Assembly (NCBI GenBank): GCA_050246995.1
Contig: JBFWVA010000001.1
Coordinates: 620,001-684,000 of the forward strand
DNA: 64,000 nucleotides
DNA from: SHVO01 sp050246995
Lineage (GTDB): Bacteria > Pseudomonadota > Alphaproteobacteria > Rhodospirillales > Rhodospirillaceae
Direction of reading: 5' to 3'
Shown: positions 62,064 to 64,000 of the stretch, piece after piece
Layout: each line of letters opens with the position of its first letter
Position numbering within the stretch: position 1 is the stretch's first letter
The notes under the pieces: model-generated
What the model saw: the letters and a program-made list of their open reading frames with translations, nothing else
What the model was told of the DNA's origin: nothing
Database searches by the model: none
Translations under genes and position numbers: made by a program

Positions 62064-63935
62064 ATGAGCAGCACAACCTCCGCGCCGGAAACGCGCGCGT
62101 TCCAGGCCGAAGTGGCCAAACTTCTCGATATCGTCGTCCACTCGCTTTATTCGAATCGCGAGATATTCCTGCGCGAGCTGATCTCAAACGCGTCGGACGC
62201 GTGCGACAAGCTGCGCTACGCGGCCCTGACCGAGCCAAAATTACTGGAAGACGGCGGCGCCGATTTCGCGATCCACATCTCTTTCGACAAAAGCGCGAAG
62301 ACGCTGACCGTCGCCGACAACGGCATCGGCATGTCGCGCGACGAACTGATCGCCAACCTCGGCACGATTGCGAAGTCCGGCACCTCCGAGTTCGTCAAGA
62401 CACTCGCGAAGGACAAGGATGCCAAGTCGAAGGACGTCAATCTCATCGGTCAATTCGGCGTGGGATTCTACTCGGCCTTCATGGTCGCCGACAAAGTCGA
62501 GGTGATCTCCCGCAAAGCCGGTGAGACCCACGGCTGGATGTGGACCAGCGATGGCAAGGGTGAGTTCAGTGTCGGCGAGCGCGCCGATGCCGGACGCGGC
62601 ACCCGCATCGTGCTGCATATGAAGCCGGATGCCGAGGATTTCCTGGACGCGCACCGCCTACGTCATGTGGTGAAGACATACTCCGACCACATCGCGCTCC
62701 CTGTGATCCTGGACGCTCAGGCCGGAGAAGCGGACGCGAAGGACGAAACCCTCAACAGCGCGTCAGCCCTGTGGATGCGTTCCAAGAGCGAGATCACGCC
62801 GGAGCAGTACACCGAGTTCTATCACAGCATCGGCCACGGTTTTGACGAGCCGTGGCACACGTTGCACTACCGCGCCGAAGGCGCGATCGAATACACCGCG
62901 CTTCTGTTCATTCCTTCGCAGAAGCCCTTCGACCTCTTCCATCCCGAACGCAAGGGTCAAGTCCGGCTTTATGTGAACCGCGTCTTCATCTCGGACTCGC
63001 TGGAGGGAATGCTGCCGCGTTATCTGCGCTTCGTGCGCGGCGTGGTGGATTCCTCCGATCTGCCGCTGAACATCAGCCGCGAGATGCTTCAGGACAACCC
63101 GATGCTGCGCAAGATCCAGGGCGGCCTCGTGAAACGTCTTCTGAAGGACCTGAAGGAGCGCGCTGCGGACGCGCAAGCCTACGGCACGTTCTGGAAGACC
63201 TTCGGGCCGGTGTTCAAGGAAGGTCTCTATGAGGACTTCGAACGCCGCGAGGAGCTGCTCGATCTCGCCCGCTTCACCACCACCGCCGGCGAAATGGTGA
63301 GCTTGAAGGACTATGTGGCCCGGATGAAGGAAGGCCAGGAGGCCATCTACTACATCACGGGCGAGAAGCTCGACGCGCTCAAGGCTAGCCCTCAGCTCGA
63401 AGGCTTCGCGGCCAAGGGCATCGAAGTGCTTCTGCTGACGGATCCCATCGATGAGTTCTGGGTGCCTTCCGTCAACGCCTACGACAAGAAGTCCTTCAAG
63501 TCGGTCGCGGAAGCCGGCACCGATCTCTCCAAGGTGCAGGGCACGGAAGAGAAATCCGACGAGCCCGCCGCGGATGTGAGCGGCGCGATTGCAAAGTTGA
63601 AGACCGCGCTGGGCGATGCCGTCGCCGACGTTCGCGCCTCGGTTCGCCTGACCGAAAGTCCGGTGTGCCTCGTGGCCGATACGGGCGGCATGAGCTTGCA
63701 TCTGGCGCGCATGCTGAAACAGCACGGCGAAGGGGCCGACCTCGGCATCCGCAAGGTGCTGGAGGTCAACCCCAAACATGCCCTCATCAAACGCATCGAG
63801 TCCCTGGAGGGCGAATCGCTGAACGACGCCGCGCTGCTGCTGCTCGACCAGGCGCGCATCGTGGAAGGCGAGGCGGTGCCCGATCCGGCCGCTTTCGCCC
63901 GGCGCCTGGCGCGTATCATGGAGAAGGGCCTGTAG
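62064..63935 (+). CDS. htpG: Molecular chaperone HtpG (Hsp90)
   Basis: The 623-residue GHKL chaperone has LRELISNASDACDKL, VADNGIGMSRDEL and GQFGVGFYSAFMVAD in the ATPase domain. The middle and C-terminal domains follow, with YVNRVFISDSLEGMLPRYL and SREMLQDNPMLRKIQ. It folds and remodels client proteins under stress. I chose the ATG at 62064, as the frame upstream lacks Hsp90 sequence. A CTTGCCAGA element near 61965 recalls a heat-shock -35 box, but no convincing -10 follows. Confidence 0.96.
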   Translation: MSSTTSAPETRAFQAEVAKLLDIVVHSLYSNREIFLRELISNASDACDKLRYAALTEPKLLEDGGADFAIHISFDKSAKTLTVADNGIGMSRDELIANLGTIAKSGTSEFVKTLAKDKDAKSKDVNLIGQFGVGFYSAFMVADKVEVISRKAGETHGWMWTSDGKGEFSVGERADAGRGTRIVLHMKPDAEDFLDAHRLRHVVKTYSDHIALPVILDAQAGEADAKDETLNSASALWMRSKSEITPEQYTEFYHSIGHGFDEPWHTLHYRAEGAIEYTALLFIPSQKPFDLFHPERKGQVRLYVNRVFISDSLEGMLPRYLRFVRGVVDSSDLPLNISREMLQDNPMLRKIQGGLVKRLLKDLKERAADAQAYGTFWKTFGPVFKEGLYEDFERREELLDLARFTTTAGEMVSLKDYVARMKEGQEAIYYITGEKLDALKASPQLEGFAAKGIEVLLLTDPIDEFWVPSVNAYDKKSFKSVAEAGTDLSKVQGTEEKSDEPAADVSGAIAKLKTALGDAVADVRASVRLTESPVCLVADTGGMSLHLARMLKQHGEGADLGIRKVLEVNPKHALIKRIESLEGESLNDAALLLLDQARIVEGEAVPDPAAFARRLARIMEKGL

Positions 63936-63980
63936 CTCGTCTGCCCGCTCATCTGCCCACTCATCCGGCTGATCATTTGA

Positions 63981-64000
63981 ACGCCTCCGCCCGGAGGCGT
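63981..64000 (+). terminator. Hairpin after htpG (truncated at window end)
   Basis: A 9-bp perfect stem ACGCCTCCG/CGGAGGCGT with a 2-nt loop lies 45 bases past the htpG stop. The window ends at the stem, so a T tract cannot be seen. Confidence 0.55.

Noticed and set aside
1..64000. CRISPR arrays, insertion sequences, prophage or rRNA genes.
   Set aside because: No regularly spaced direct repeats, transposase or phage-type motifs, or rRNA segments were found when reading the sequence.

Overview
The window looks like a chromosomal segment of a GC-rich alphaproteobacterium. The evidence is the block of SUV3-type RNA helicase, S4-domain protein, 7Fe ferredoxin and CarD (55.1-61.4 kb), a heat-shock gene with a ROSE-type RNA thermometer, a Caulobacter-like promoter upstream of carD, a TorF-type porin and a large TonB-dependent receptor. 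I see no phage, insertion sequence, CRISPR array or rRNA. One tRNA gene (Leu, anticodon UAA) lies at 2.6 kb. The species cannot be fixed from the sequence.

Layout. 0-13.9 kb: housekeeping and accessory genes (MoaB/CinA-like fragment, RluA pseudouridine synthase, luciferase-like monooxygenase, tRNA-Leu, lipoprotein amidase, an MFS-HEAT-cyclic-nucleotide-binding fusion, a SET-domain protein, a methyltransferase, a TorF porin, an epimerase and a TonB receptor). 13.9-43.7 kb: a surface-glycan locus of about 30 kb, interrupted only by a racemase/SulP transporter pair (15.8-18.7 kb). It holds multi-membrane-span proteins that look like GT-C glycosyltransferases, a probable seven-gene operon (22.4-31.3 kb), a four-gene operon for glycan assembly and ABC export (31.4-37.7 kb), and a converging six-gene dTDP-rhamnose operon (43.7-37.7 kb). 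43.9-64 kb: an orphan 7TM sensor kinase coupled to DUF488, an OGFr-like protein, Hsp20, a cyclic-nucleotide-binding protein, 2-oxoacid:ferredoxin oxidoreductase, cystathionine beta-lyase, a GH17-like hydrolase, a putative metalloprotein, a degenerate SNase, CarD, ferredoxin, helicase, HPF/RaiA and HtpG.

The most interesting system is at 22.4-31.3 kb. A HAD-UbiA fusion, a DprE1-like FAD oxidoreductase, a DprE2-like SDR and a GtrA-type membrane protein together match the mycobacterial route to decaprenyl-phosphoryl-arabinose (Rv3806c, Rv3790, Rv3791, and the GtrA protein Rv3789 beside them). Here they are in one operon with an epimerase, an amine-oxidase-like flavoprotein and a YfhO-like membrane protein, next to several orphan GT-C-like proteins. 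I infer a lipid-linked pentose donor used outside the cytoplasmic membrane for a glycan. The adjacent export operon has a single 1062-residue methyltransferase / coiled-coil / RgpF-like / GT2 polypeptide and a Wzt with a C-terminal carbohydrate-binding domain, which suggests that methyl capping and a coiled-coil ruler set chain length before ABC export.

Many starts were moved from the longest open frame to an internal ATG or GTG on the basis of ribosome-binding sites, overlaps or family N-termini. All functional calls rest on motif reading; no database search was possible.
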